From the NCBI GenBank assembly GCA_947591245.1, contig CANQCY010000009.1, positions 1 to 60,924 on the forward strand: a stretch of 60,924 bases of DNA, written 5' to 3'. The translations under genes and the position numbers were made by a program. The notes beneath the pieces are model-generated. The model did not search any database. It saw only the letters and a list, made by a program, of their open reading frames with translations, and was not told the DNA's origin. Positions 34,116 to 43,213 of the stretch are shown here, in pieces. This DNA comes from an uncultured Lachnospiraceae bacterium. Its GTDB lineage: Bacteria; Bacillota; Clostridia; Lachnospirales; Lachnospiraceae. Within the stretch, counting starts at the first letter, position 1; each line of letters opens with the position of its first letter.

Positions 34116-35936
34116 ATGAAGATAAAACTATCGAACTATGTGGCGCAGTTTTTGGTGGATCACGGTATCGATACCGTATTTACGGTAACGGGCGGCGGCG
34201 CCATGCATTTGAATGACGGGCTGGGCCATCAGGACGGGCTTCATTGCGTGTACCAGCATCATGAACAGGCATGTGCGATTGCGGGGGAGGCTTATGCCAG
34301 AATGCATAATAAAATAGGCGCGGTATGCGTGACTACCGGGCCGGGCGGCACGAATGCCATCACGGGAGTGGCGGGCGGCTGGCTGGATTCTATACCGATG
34401 CTAGTGATTTCCGGGCAGGTTCGTTATGATACGACGGCGCGAAGTACGGGGCTTCGCATACGCGCGATGGGAGACCAGGAATTTGATATATGCCGCGCGG
34501 TAGAATGCATGACAAAATACTGCGAGATGGTGATCGAGCCGAACGATATCAGATATTGTCTGGAAAAGGCGTTGTATCTGGCGCAGACGGGCAGACCGGG
34601 ACCGTGCTGGCTAGATATCCCCCTGAATGTTCAGGGCGCTTATATCGAGGCCGAAAATCTGCGGGGATTTGACCCGTCAGAGTGCGGGGACGAGCATCCG
34701 AAGGCTCCTTCGGCGGAAACGATACGGTCGATTTTAGAAAAAATCAAATCGGCGAAACGTCCGGTCATAAATGCCGGAAATGGAATCCGGATATCCGGCG
34801 GGTATGAGGAATTCTGCCGCCTGGTGGAAAAGCTGAATATACCGGTTGTTACGGGGTGGAATAGCATCGACCTGATCGCAGACGAGCATCCGCTGTATGT
34901 CGGGAGAGGCGGAATAATGGGCGACCGCGCCGGAAATTTTGCGATTCAGAACAGCGATCTGGTGCTTTCACTGGGAAGCCGTTTGAGCATCCGCCAGGTG
35001 GGGTACAATTATAAGACATGGGCGAGAGAGGCGTATACGATCGTTGTCGATGTCGACAGCGAGGAATTGAAGAAACCGACGATACATGTGGATATGCCTG
35101 TATGTGCGGATGTAAAAGACGTCATGAGGCTTATGAATGAAGAACTCGGGGACTCGGCGCTTTCTGCCGATCCGTTCTGGCTTGAAAAATGCGCCCACTG
35201 GAAGAAAACATACCCGGTTGTGCTGCCAAAGCACTATGAGCAAAAGGGAGCGGCGAACGTCTATGCGTTTATCAAAGAGCTGAGCAGGACGCTTCCCGAA
35301 GGATATGTGACCGTTGTAGGGAATGGATCGGCGTGCGTAGTGGGAAGCCACGGCTATGAGATAAAAAAGGGACAGCGGTTTATCATAAATTCGGCGATTG
35401 CCTCGATGGGTTATGATCTTCCGGCGGCGATTGGCGCATGTGTGGCGGAAGGCGGAAAGGAAATCGCATGCCTGAGCGGGGATGGCAGCATCCAGATGAA
35501 TATTCAGGAACTGCAGACGATCCGGACGAACCGCCTGCCGATCAAAATCTTTGTCATTAACAATAATGGTTACCATTCGATACGTCAGACGCAGTCCAAT
35601 TTTTTCGGCGAACCGTATGTCGGGATCGGGCCGCAGAGCCATGACCTGGAATTTCCGGATATGGAAAAGATCGCCTATGCGTATGGGTATCCGTTTTTCC
35701 GCTGCGAGAGCAATGAAACATTGGCAGGCACGATCGCTCAGGTGTTTCAGACGGAAGGGGCGGCGATCTGTGAGGTCGTCGTATCCACAGATCAGAATTT
35801 TGAGCCGAAGTCGGCGACGAGACGATTGGAAGACGGAACGCTCGTTTCGCCTCCGTTGGAAGATCTGGCGCCGTTTTTGGACAGAGAGGTATTTTTGAAG
35901 GAAATGATTATAGAGCCGGTTCGCACGCCGGAATAA
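34116..35936 (+). CDS. ThDP-dependent enzyme, YerE-like (acetolactate-synthase fold)
   Basis: A 606-residue protein with the three domains of acetohydroxyacid-synthase relatives: VTGGGAMHLND, catalytic Glu50 in QHHEQACAIAGEAYARM, TGPGGTNAITGV, and the ThDP/Mg motif GDGSIQMNIQEL...NNNGY near residues 455-482. A biosynthetic acetolactate synthase would not sit in a sugar locus. With rfbF, rfbG and rfbH in the same window and an SDR reductase next door, the closest known role is YerE, which adds a two-carbon unit from pyruvate to a CDP-3,6-dideoxy-4-ketohexose on the way to yersiniose. The substrate is inferred. GGAGG lies before the ATG at 34116. Confidence 0.8.
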   Translation: MKIKLSNYVAQFLVDHGIDTVFTVTGGGAMHLNDGLGHQDGLHCVYQHHEQACAIAGEAYARMHNKIGAVCVTTGPGGTNAITGVAGGWLDSIPMLVISGQVRYDTTARSTGLRIRAMGDQEFDICRAVECMTKYCEMVIEPNDIRYCLEKALYLAQTGRPGPCWLDIPLNVQGAYIEAENLRGFDPSECGDEHPKAPSAETIRSILEKIKSAKRPVINAGNGIRISGGYEEFCRLVEKLNIPVVTGWNSIDLIADEHPLYVGRGGIMGDRAGNFAIQNSDLVLSLGSRLSIRQVGYNYKTWAREAYTIVVDVDSEELKKPTIHVDMPVCADVKDVMRLMNEELGDSALSADPFWLEKCAHWKKTYPVVLPKHYEQKGAANVYAFIKELSRTLPEGYVTVVGNGSACVVGSHGYEIKKGQRFIINSAIASMGYDLPAAIGACVAEGGKEIACLSGDGSIQMNIQELQTIRTNRLPIKIFVINNNGYHSIRQTQSNFFGEPYVGIGPQSHDLEFPDMEKIAYAYGYPFFRCESNETLAGTIAQVFQTEGAAICEVVVSTDQNFEPKSATRRLEDGTLVSPPLEDLAPFLDREVFLKEMIIEPVRTPE

Positions 35937-35955
35937 AACAAGATAGGAGATTATG

Positions 35956-36885
35956 ATGAAAACAGCAGTGATTACAGGCGCTTCCGGCATGCTCGGGCAG
36001 GCGCTCGCCAGATATCTGACCGGAAAAGGCATACGGGTATATGCGGTGGTGCGTCCGGGATCGGAACGGAATGAAAGGATGTTCTGCCATGAGCTGGCGA
36101 CCCGGGTTGAGTGTGATCTGTCCGAGATGGCAAAACTGCCGGAGCGGATCGGCGTCCGTTGCGATGCATTTTTTCATTTCGGATGGGGAGGCACATATGG
36201 CGGCGGCCGGAATGATCTGTACGGGCAGTTAGACAATGTGAGACATACGATAGGGGCGGCGGAGGCGGCGCACTGTCTTGGCTGCCGGGTGTTTTTGGGA
36301 GCGGGTTCCCAGGCGGAATACGGGAGAGTAAAGGACGGTGTAAAACTATCAGGCGAGCTGGCGGCAAATCCGGAGACCGGATACGGCATTGCGAAATTAT
36401 GCGCAGGACAGATGAGCCGTGCGTTTTGCAGGGAAAAAGGAATCCGGCATATATGGACCCGCATACTGAGCGTGTACGGACCCGGCGATCAGGACCGGAC
36501 GATGGTCATGTCCGGCATACTTGCGATGCTGAATGGTACGGCGCCGAAATATACAGAGGGAGAGCAGATCTGGGACTATCTGTACTGCGATGACGCGGCG
36601 GAAGCATGTTACCTTGCGGCAAAAAAGGGCCGGGACGGCGCCGTCTACTGCGTCGGGAGCGGTATGGGGCGGCGCCTCCGCGACTATATTGAGGATATCC
36701 GGGATGTGGTAAATCCGGCGCAGGATATTGCATTTGGGGAAATACCGTACTATGATAAACAGGTTATGTATCTTTGCGCGGATATAAGCCGTCTCAGAGA
36801 AGATACCGGTTTTGAGCCGAAAACAACGTTTAAAGAAGGGATTCGGAGAACGGCGGAGTGGAGGAAGAGCGTTGATGCGAAGTAG
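35956..36885 (+). CDS. NAD(P)-dependent epimerase/dehydratase, YerF/abequose-synthase-like
   Basis: Extended SDR of 309 residues: VITGASGMLGQALARYL, FHFGWGGTYGGGRND, GAGSQAEYGR with the Ser-type site, and ETGYGIAKLCAG (YxxxK). The FxFGWGG pattern is shared with CDP-3,6-dideoxyhexose reductases. Next to the YerE-like gene the likely task is reduction of the added acetyl ketone (YerF role). Reduction of the ring 4-keto group to a plain 3,6-dideoxyhexose is the alternative. AGGAG precedes a double ATG; 35956 gives better spacing than 35953. The next gene overlaps by 11 bases. Confidence 0.8.
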   Translation: MKTAVITGASGMLGQALARYLTGKGIRVYAVVRPGSERNERMFCHELATRVECDLSEMAKLPERIGVRCDAFFHFGWGGTYGGGRNDLYGQLDNVRHTIGAAEAAHCLGCRVFLGAGSQAEYGRVKDGVKLSGELAANPETGYGIAKLCAGQMSRAFCREKGIRHIWTRILSVYGPGDQDRTMVMSGILAMLNGTAPKYTEGEQIWDYLYCDDAAEACYLAAKKGRDGAVYCVGSGMGRRLRDYIEDIRDVVNPAQDIAFGEIPYYDKQVMYLCADISRLREDTGFEPKTTFKEGIRRTAEWRKSVDAK

Positions 36886-38872
36886 ATTTTCTGTGGATAA
36901 AAAATGCCTTTTGTTTGGGGGGATCGCTGTTCTGCAGCTGCTGTTTTTGCTGTATTTAAATATCAGAACCATTCAATTTCAGGCGGATTTTGACTCCAGC
37001 AGCGGGATGAGCCAGCTTGTGGAGATTTGGCGGCAAAAAACGTTCCTTATAAAAGATTGGGGATACCAGACGACGGCGGGATGGGATATTCCTCTGTTTT
37101 TTGCAGTGTTTATATATGGCGCGGTAAGAGATGTATTCCTGTCAATGGGCATTGCAAATTGCCTGCTTATCGCCCTGTTTGTATGGTGTGTATTTGATAT
37201 CCTTAAAATTACCGGGATCCGAACCGGCAATTGCCTGATGGCGCTGTCGTTTATGCTCGTTCCGTATACGGTTGACGCGCTCGGGTATCTGCCCATGCTT
37301 TTTACGGGGACGCAGTCCTACATGATGAAGCTTTTGATCACGCTTTTGCTCGTGCAGATTTTTCTGCGCATTGGTGAAAAGAAGAATCGCAAGGCAACGC
37401 TGTTCAGTTTTTTGTGTTTTCTGTTCTTTTCCTTCCTGTCGGCGGTATCATCGGGGATTTACATGCTGGTTTGCGGTATTGCGCCCCTTCTGGCATACCT
37501 TATTTTTGAGGCGCTTTCCGGGTGTGACTGGAAACGGCTTCTGTCAGCGAGGGGGATTGCCATAGCGGGGGGAATGCTCGCATTTGGATGCGGCATGCTT
37601 GCGGCGAGGCGGTGGGGATTCACAAATTCCTCCTCTTCCATGAACCTTCTGACTTCAGACAAGGTGGCGGACAATGCGCTCCGGTGTCTGGTGGGGATTG
37701 GGGAACTGCTGGGAGCCTTTACAAGCCACAAAACGATACGCGTGCTGTCGCCGGAAGGTATTGCGTCTCTTTTTTGCGCGCTTGTATTTGCATTTGTAGT
37801 ATTTACGGTGATTTACTATTTTGTGCGCGTGGTGAAAAAAAAGGAACGGCGCCCGCTTGTGAAGATCGTTCTCTGGATACAGCTTGCTAATCTGTGCGTC
37901 CTTTTTCTGACCGATACAACGTACGGAACACAAACCTTTGAATACCGGTACCATATCGTGTCCGTTGTTCCTGCGATGCTGCTTATCGGCGTGTTCTTCA
38001 ATGACATGAAAGATGTAATGAATCGCTATTTCCGTCGTATGTTCGCGCTCGTGTCGGTAGCGGCGCTGGCAGTTGTCAGCGTTCTTAACGGAAAGAGTTT
38101 CCTGGACATTTTAAATTTTAATCAATCAAAGCTGGAAAAATTATCCCGTATTACAGAAATTGCCAAAGAATGGGACGCGCGGCTGATCGTCGGCATGTCG
38201 GATGATGAGGGGGGAATCGGGGACATGAGGCTCTTGAGGGTCTGCGATTTCGATATAAATGTCGCGGTGGTAAGGGATTCTCAGACCGGAGTGGTCTGGG
38301 GGGCGAGCGACCGATATTTTGAAAACGGGAACCATAGGGGAAAGACTCTGCTGGCAGTAAAAGAAAATAAGTCGGGCCAGATCCCGACATATATTTTAAA
38401 TAAGATGAAAAAGATAGAAAAAGTGGATCAGTATGAAATCTATTATGCAGAAAATAATCCGTTTGATCTTTATACAAAGCTGCCGGACAAAGGGCAGACA
38501 TGCGTGGATTTTCCTTATTCGCCGGGATACAATATAGACGGGGAGATCAATGAGGAAGGAGAGCTGGAAGCAAATGGAGCCGGAGGCGTGGTTATGATGT
38601 CGGCACAGATGGAAGCGCGGGAAGGCGACTACCGAATCACCGTGCATTACCAGACGGAGGGAAGCGCTGCTGCAGGGCGGGAGGAAGCCGGACTGCTCAA
38701 GGTTTATTATGGAAAAAACGAGGTGCTGCGTGAGGCGCCGATTCGGAATGGCAGTACGGAAGCAGTGGTTTCGTCCGTGCATCTGGATCAGGGATCCAAG
38801 CCGATCCATGTTGAGATTCATGCGATTCCGAATTCGGGAATCCGGGTTCAGTCGGTTGAGATACAGGGCTGA
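36875..38872 (+). CDS. Large membrane protein, GT-C-like, copy 1
   Basis: A 665-residue protein that I cannot assign to a named family. About 10-11 hydrophobic segments fill residues 8-420, and a soluble region of about 240 residues follows, probably outside. The first outer loop holds ADFDSSSGMSQLVEIWRQKT with acidic residues where GT-C enzymes keep their catalytic Asp. LTDTTYGTQTFEYRYHI near residue 348 is shared with its paralogue at 39011. It overlaps the YerF-like gene by 11 bases; GGAGG lies 10 bases before the ATG. It likely uses a polyprenyl-phosphate sugar to decorate the polymer; this is inferred from shape and context. Confidence 0.72.
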   Translation: MRSRFSVDKKCLLFGGIAVLQLLFLLYLNIRTIQFQADFDSSSGMSQLVEIWRQKTFLIKDWGYQTTAGWDIPLFFAVFIYGAVRDVFLSMGIANCLLIALFVWCVFDILKITGIRTGNCLMALSFMLVPYTVDALGYLPMLFTGTQSYMMKLLITLLLVQIFLRIGEKKNRKATLFSFLCFLFFSFLSAVSSGIYMLVCGIAPLLAYLIFEALSGCDWKRLLSARGIAIAGGMLAFGCGMLAARRWGFTNSSSSMNLLTSDKVADNALRCLVGIGELLGAFTSHKTIRVLSPEGIASLFCALVFAFVVFTVIYYFVRVVKKKERRPLVKIVLWIQLANLCVLFLTDTTYGTQTFEYRYHIVSVVPAMLLIGVFFNDMKDVMNRYFRRMFALVSVAALAVVSVLNGKSFLDILNFNQSKLEKLSRITEIAKEWDARLIVGMSDDEGGIGDMRLLRVCDFDINVAVVRDSQTGVVWGASDRYFENGNHRGKTLLAVKENKSGQIPTYILNKMKKIEKVDQYEIYYAENNPFDLYTKLPDKGQTCVDFPYSPGYNIDGEINEEGELEANGAGGVVMMSAQMEAREGDYRITVHYQTEGSAAAGREEAGLLKVYYGKNEVLREAPIRNGSTEAVVSSVHLDQGSKPIHVEIHAIPNSGIRVQSVEIQG

Positions 38873-38946
38873 GTATTTGCAGACGGCGGGTTTGCGAAGG
38901 CGGCGTAAAAATTTTTGCGCTTGCCCTACGCAAAATCCGGCAGGAC

Positions 38947-38975
38947 TTGACAATAAATTTAGTTATGGATATAAT
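38947..38975 (+). promoter_or_regulatory. Consensus sigma-A promoter
   Basis: TTGACA (38947-38952), exactly 17 bases, TATAAT (38970-38975): both boxes perfect. It drives the membrane protein gene at 39011 from a very short leader of about 28 bases. Confidence 0.85.
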
Positions 38976-39010
38976 TGGTTGATGGGTTTTAACATACAAG
39001 GAGGAGCAAC

Positions 39011-41035
39011 ATGAAATTTGAAATTGCGATGAACGGAACGGGTATAAAAAAGGGGATAAAGATCGGCGCTTTTGTTTTTTTTGCGCTGATGGCCTGCCTG
39101 CAGTTCGGGATGCTGCTTTACGCTAATTATACCCTTGCGGAAGGGATGCTTGATTTTGATTCAAGTCTGGCAATCCGGCATGCGGTAGAAATGTGGAAGC
39201 ACCGTACCATTGACCTGCCGTATTTTAAGTATGGCTCAAGCATGGAATTAGACTGCGCTGCCTTTTTTGCCGCTCCCATTTACATGGCAACAAATAATCT
39301 GGGATTGTCTATGGCTCTTGTTCACGGAATTTTATATATTATGATTGCAGCGATAATTCTGGGGCTTTGCAGGAATTTGAGGACGGCGTGGCATGTTCCG
39401 TTCATTGCCGTGCTGGTCGTATTTACCCCGTATGCATACGGGATGTTGGACTGGTCCAATATGCTGTTTATATCGGCGGGACAGTATGAATTCAGGATAA
39501 TGAGCTTGCTGCTGATGTTAGACCTGATGTTCTGGAATGCGGAAAAGAGAAGCGGGAAACTGTTCTGGGCGCTGGCGGCGCTGGAATTTCTCCTCATATT
39601 CTGGACGGCGGTATCATGTGGAAATTATGTGCTTCTCATGATCGTTCTGCCGCTTCTGCTCTGGATTGGTTTGGAATGGCTGCTGAAACGGAGAGAAAAA
39701 TTGTTTACAAGGCAGACCGTTCTGCTGGCTGTATATGCCGTCGGCAGCGCAGCGGGCTATGTTGTGCACAATGCGTTTACGCAGGTGACCCACAGGGGCA
39801 ATCTTCCGTATATTGCGGCAACGGATTTTTTTACTAATATAAAAAACTGTTTAACCGGCGTGATTATGCTTTTGGGCGGTTTTCCCATTGCGGGAGGGGT
39901 AAGCATTATCTCTTCGCAGGGAATCGTATGTCTGGTGCGGTTTGTTTTTCTTATTGCCTGTATTGTGTTTGTTGTATGCCGGCTGCGTTTTGCCAGGCGG
40001 AAAACGTCTGCGAAAGGGATGGCAAATGTGCTGGCATTCTGCTGTACCGTATACGCATGCTTTTCTTTATTCATTTTAATGATGACGGACTCTACATATG
40101 GTTCCCCGGTTTTTGAGTACCGCTACCATATTCTATGGGTTTATTTGCTGCTTGTCACGGCAACCGTTCTTGTTTTTGAAAAAAATCAGCGTGTACCGGA
40201 ACGCCTGATGGTTGCGCTGCAGATCGGCTTTTTGTGTTGCGTGGCGCTGATCAATGTTTCAGGCTGGCGGATGATGAACAGGGCGTATGCCTCGAATAGC
40301 CTGGAAACAGAGAAAAAGGTTTTGGAGTGCGCGGATAAATATGATGCGGACGCCGTTTATTTTATCGGTGGGGAGCAGGAAGGACACAGAATCCGCGCGT
40401 TAGATTTAGAACAGTACTGTATATCCTTTACGAAAAACGACGGCGAGCTTCAGATGCATTATTTCGACTTTTATAGTTTTTATGGGGATATCAGTCTCGG
40501 AGGGCAGAAAAACATAATCGTTTGCTCCCAAAAGGATTTTAAAGATTTGCCGGAATGGAGAAAAAATCCGTATCGCTTGGTGGATGAAATAGGGGACTGG
40601 CAGATATACTATTCGGATATCAATACGTGGGATGGCATGATGGGGCCTCCGGTCGGCTGGATGAAAAAAAGCGCGGACTGCCCTTCGTCGTACGGCTGGT
40701 TCTGTGAAGGGACGCTGAAAGAGGACGGCTTTTTGTATACGGATCCGGCATTTGAGGGGTATGTTTTCAGAAGCGCGCATATGGGGGCGGAGACAGGAAC
40801 GTATGACATCGCTCTTTCCTATGAAAATATATCGGGAGTCACGGACGGCGTGATTGACGTCATTACGGACGGCGGGGAGAAAATTCTCGCGGCCGAGCCG
40901 CTGGCGGACGGAAAGTCGAAGATCAAACTGAAGAATGTGCGCATCGATAAAACAGATACGCTGGAGATTCGCGTTTCAAAGGCTGCCGGCTGCGAGCTTG
41001 TGATTAAGAAGCTTGAGTATACCAAAAAAAAGTAA
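39011..41035 (+). CDS. Large membrane protein, GT-C-like, copy 2
   Basis: A 674-residue paralogue of the protein at 36875. The first outer loop is LDFDSSLAIRHAVEMWKHRT, and MTDSTYGSPVFEYRYHI near residue 360 matches copy 1. There are about 10-11 membrane segments up to residue 420, then a soluble tail ending in a beta-rich domain. GGAGG stands before the ATG. It has its own strong promoter, unlike copy 1. Likely a glycosyltransferase acting outside the membrane, perhaps using the lipid-linked sugar made by the GT2 at 42128 and moved by the small membrane protein at 42853; not shown by the sequence. Confidence 0.72.
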   Translation: MKFEIAMNGTGIKKGIKIGAFVFFALMACLQFGMLLYANYTLAEGMLDFDSSLAIRHAVEMWKHRTIDLPYFKYGSSMELDCAAFFAAPIYMATNNLGLSMALVHGILYIMIAAIILGLCRNLRTAWHVPFIAVLVVFTPYAYGMLDWSNMLFISAGQYEFRIMSLLLMLDLMFWNAEKRSGKLFWALAALEFLLIFWTAVSCGNYVLLMIVLPLLLWIGLEWLLKRREKLFTRQTVLLAVYAVGSAAGYVVHNAFTQVTHRGNLPYIAATDFFTNIKNCLTGVIMLLGGFPIAGGVSIISSQGIVCLVRFVFLIACIVFVVCRLRFARRKTSAKGMANVLAFCCTVYACFSLFILMMTDSTYGSPVFEYRYHILWVYLLLVTATVLVFEKNQRVPERLMVALQIGFLCCVALINVSGWRMMNRAYASNSLETEKKVLECADKYDADAVYFIGGEQEGHRIRALDLEQYCISFTKNDGELQMHYFDFYSFYGDISLGGQKNIIVCSQKDFKDLPEWRKNPYRLVDEIGDWQIYYSDINTWDGMMGPPVGWMKKSADCPSSYGWFCEGTLKEDGFLYTDPAFEGYVFRSAHMGAETGTYDIALSYENISGVTDGVIDVITDGGEKILAAEPLADGKSKIKLKNVRIDKTDTLEIRVSKAAGCELVIKKLEYTKKK

Positions 41036-41042
41036 CTACCGT

Positions 41043-41071
41043 TTGACAATTAATATGACGTATGATAGACT
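41043..41071 (+). promoter_or_regulatory. Promoter of the Gfo/Idh gene run
   Basis: TTGACA (41043-41048), 17 bases, TAGACT (41066-41071). It lies directly after the copy 2 membrane protein and could drive the genes from 41131 to 53910, which are all closely spaced. Confidence 0.6.
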
Positions 41072-41130
41072 AACTTAGAGTTTGATGGTAATTTTTGAGA
41101 AAACGGATAAAGAAAAGAGGAGTGGTCGAT

Positions 41131-42114
41131 TTGTTGAGAGTGGTACAGGTAGGGTATGGTTATTGGGGGGCAAATATTTCAAACAAGCTTGTGGAGTCGC
41201 CTAAATTTGAATTTAAAGCTTTGTGCGAACTGCTTCCGGAGAGGCGGGAAAAGGCGGAGAAGAAGCTGCCACCCAGCATAGAGATTAATGATGATTATAC
41301 GCAGTACCTGGCAGATGATTCCGTTGATGCATTTGTGATTGCCACGCAGACGGAATACACATATGAGATCGGCATGCGTGCGATGGACGCAGGCAAACAT
41401 GTTTTTATGGAAAAACCGCTCGCAACCACGGTTGAGCGTTCCCTGAAGCTCAAAGCAAAGGCGGAGGAAAAGGGAATGATCCTCCACTGCGACCACATTA
41501 TGTTATACAATCCATACTACCGTTATATCAAGAAAATGTACGACGCCGGGGAATTGGGCGACCTCATTTATTTTGATGTGGAAAAATTAAATCTGGGACC
41601 GATCCGGAAGGATGTGAATGCCCTGATGGATTTGGCGGTGCATGACGTGGCGGTAATCGACTGGTTTTGCAACGGCATGGAGCCGAAGAAATTGTCTGCA
41701 TTCGGAGAGACGCCGTTTGGGCGCCAGGAGACGCTCACGTATCTGACGATGAAATACGACGGCTTTATCGCCCATTTGAAATCGAGCTGGGTTTCCCCGA
41801 AAAAGGTGCGTCAGACTGTGATTGCAGGAACGAAAAAAATGGTGATTTTTGATGATATCAGTATCGATGAAAAGGTAAAGGTGTATGACTGCGGTATTGA
41901 GGTGATGCCTGCGAAGGAATACCTCGACTATGCGTTCCTGAATCGTAAGGGAGATATTTTTATACCGAATATCGAATTTGAAGATTCGCTGAAAAACAGC
42001 CTTGAGTTTTTTGAAAATTGCGTTCAGACGGGGACGCAGTCGCTGTCGGGACCGGATGCGTCGCTGCGGGTTATGAAGGTGCTTGAATGGGCGCAGAACG
42101 ACTTAAAGGAATAA
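41131..42114 (+). CDS. Gfo/Idh/MocA family oxidoreductase, copy 1
   Basis: A nucleotide-sugar-type oxidoreductase of 327 residues: VVQVGYGYWGANISNKL for the cofactor, AGKHVFMEKPLATTVE with the conserved EKP near residue 90, and MDLAVHDVAVIDW with the catalytic-type His. The start is a TTG at 41131 with GAGGAG 8 bases upstream; an earlier TTG at 41095 has no such site. It is not the same protein as the Gfo/Idh at 44985. It probably oxidises or reduces a nucleotide-linked sugar, perhaps at C3, for the aminotransferase at 43214; the substrate is not visible. Confidence 0.85.
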   Translation: MLRVVQVGYGYWGANISNKLVESPKFEFKALCELLPERREKAEKKLPPSIEINDDYTQYLADDSVDAFVIATQTEYTYEIGMRAMDAGKHVFMEKPLATTVERSLKLKAKAEEKGMILHCDHIMLYNPYYRYIKKMYDAGELGDLIYFDVEKLNLGPIRKDVNALMDLAVHDVAVIDWFCNGMEPKKLSAFGETPFGRQETLTYLTMKYDGFIAHLKSSWVSPKKVRQTVIAGTKKMVIFDDISIDEKVKVYDCGIEVMPAKEYLDYAFLNRKGDIFIPNIEFEDSLKNSLEFFENCVQTGTQSLSGPDASLRVMKVLEWAQNDLKE

Positions 42115-42127
42115 GGATGATGAATAA

Positions 42128-42856
42128 ATGAATCGTACGGTGTCAATAGTAATGGCGGGATACAATGAAGAAGATTCCGTATTGGATAGCGTAAGAATGG
42201 TATGGAAGGCGTTTTCCGAATCCGGCATGGAATTTGAGATGCTTTTGATTGACGACGCTTCTTTGGATAACACGCTCTCTTTAATGCGCGAATGTGAAAA
42301 ACAATATGATAATGTAACCGTCTATCCGAATTATGCAAATTTAAATTTTGGTGCTTCCGTGCTGCGCGGATTATTTGCGGCAAAGAATGAATATGTTATT
42401 TACAACGCCTTTGATTTGCCGGTAAGTCCCGAGGATATGGTCAGTGTGGTGGCGGGGATCCGTGACGAGGATGTTATCGTGCTGGAGCGTCTGGATTATA
42501 AGACGACAAAGTGGAGGCGCATTACCTCGGATGTGAACCGGTTGCTGCTGAAAATACTGTATCCGCGGCTGACGAAAGGGACGCCGGTTTTAAATTATGT
42601 TCAGGTGTTCCGAAGGGAATGCATGGATGTCGTAAAACCGTGGGCGAGGAGTCCGATCTTTGTCTGGCCGGAGATGGTTTTCCGCGCTAAGTTAAATGGT
42701 TTAAAACTGAAAAATATACCGGTGAAATGCCGGGTTGAAAACGTCAGAAAGGGCTCGTTCGGGCATCCCCATGACATCATGTGGGGCATGTATGAGATGC
42801 TGCGTTTTCGGATCCGTGCGTGGGGGAACAAAAGAAAAGGAGGAATCATAAAATGA
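42128..42856 (+). CDS. GT2 glycosyltransferase without membrane segments
   Basis: A 242-residue DPM1-like GT2 with VSIVMAGYNEEDSVLDSV at the start, LIDDASLDNT, and NAFDLPVSPED where a DxD motif would be expected; the usual DxD is replaced by FDLP. That may weaken or change metal use. The rest keeps the family pattern (YVQVFRREC, FRAKLNGLKLKNIPVKC). Its stop overlaps the next start in an ATGA, so synthesis is coupled to a small membrane protein. Together these look like an ArnC/ArnEF-type pair that makes and flips a lipid-linked sugar. Confidence 0.8.
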   Translation: MNRTVSIVMAGYNEEDSVLDSVRMVWKAFSESGMEFEMLLIDDASLDNTLSLMRECEKQYDNVTVYPNYANLNFGASVLRGLFAAKNEYVIYNAFDLPVSPEDMVSVVAGIRDEDVIVLERLDYKTTKWRRITSDVNRLLLKILYPRLTKGTPVLNYVQVFRRECMDVVKPWARSPIFVWPEMVFRAKLNGLKLKNIPVKCRVENVRKGSFGHPHDIMWGMYEMLRFRIRAWGNKRKGGIIK

Positions 42857-43200
42857 TAGGTCTGTTTATCTATGTGATTATGTCGTCTCTGGGACTGACA
42901 TTGATTAAGATCGGAACTGCAAATGATTTTTCCCTGAAGTTAGATCGGGTTGGCGTGCAATTCCAGATTAATTATGTGTTAGTTGCGGGGATGTGCATTT
43001 ATATTATTAGTTTTCTTTTGTCAATGATGGTCATGAAGAAGATGAATCTCAGCGTTTTTTATCCGATTTCAGCGGGATTAATATATATTTTAATATGTTT
43101 ATTGAGTATTTTTGTGTTGAAGGAGAAAGTTTCTGCCAACCAGATGGTCGGCATGGGAATTATTCTCGTCGGAATTGTGGTTATGAATTTTAAGAAATAA
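42853..43200 (+). CDS. Small EamA/SMR-like membrane protein (ArnE/ArnF-like)
   Basis: A 115-residue protein made of four hydrophobic segments (about 3-22, 35-60, 70-90, 95-112) with the SMR features SLGLTLIKIGT and FYPISAGLIYILICLLSIFVLKE split across segments 3 and 4. Two-subunit relatives (ArnE/ArnF) flip undecaprenyl-phosphate aminoarabinose. Only one subunit is seen here, so it may work as a homodimer. AGGAGG lies 9 bases before the ATG at 42853. Confidence 0.8.
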   Translation: MIGLFIYVIMSSLGLTLIKIGTANDFSLKLDRVGVQFQINYVLVAGMCIYIISFLLSMMVMKKMNLSVFYPISAGLIYILICLLSIFVLKEKVSANQMVGMGIILVGIVVMNFKK

Positions 43201-43213
43201 GGGGTTGTCTAAG

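Noticed and set aside
34116-35936. Biosynthetic acetolactate synthase IlvB
   Set aside because: The fold is right, but no small subunit or other branched-chain amino-acid gene is near, and the context is CDP-sugar synthesis.
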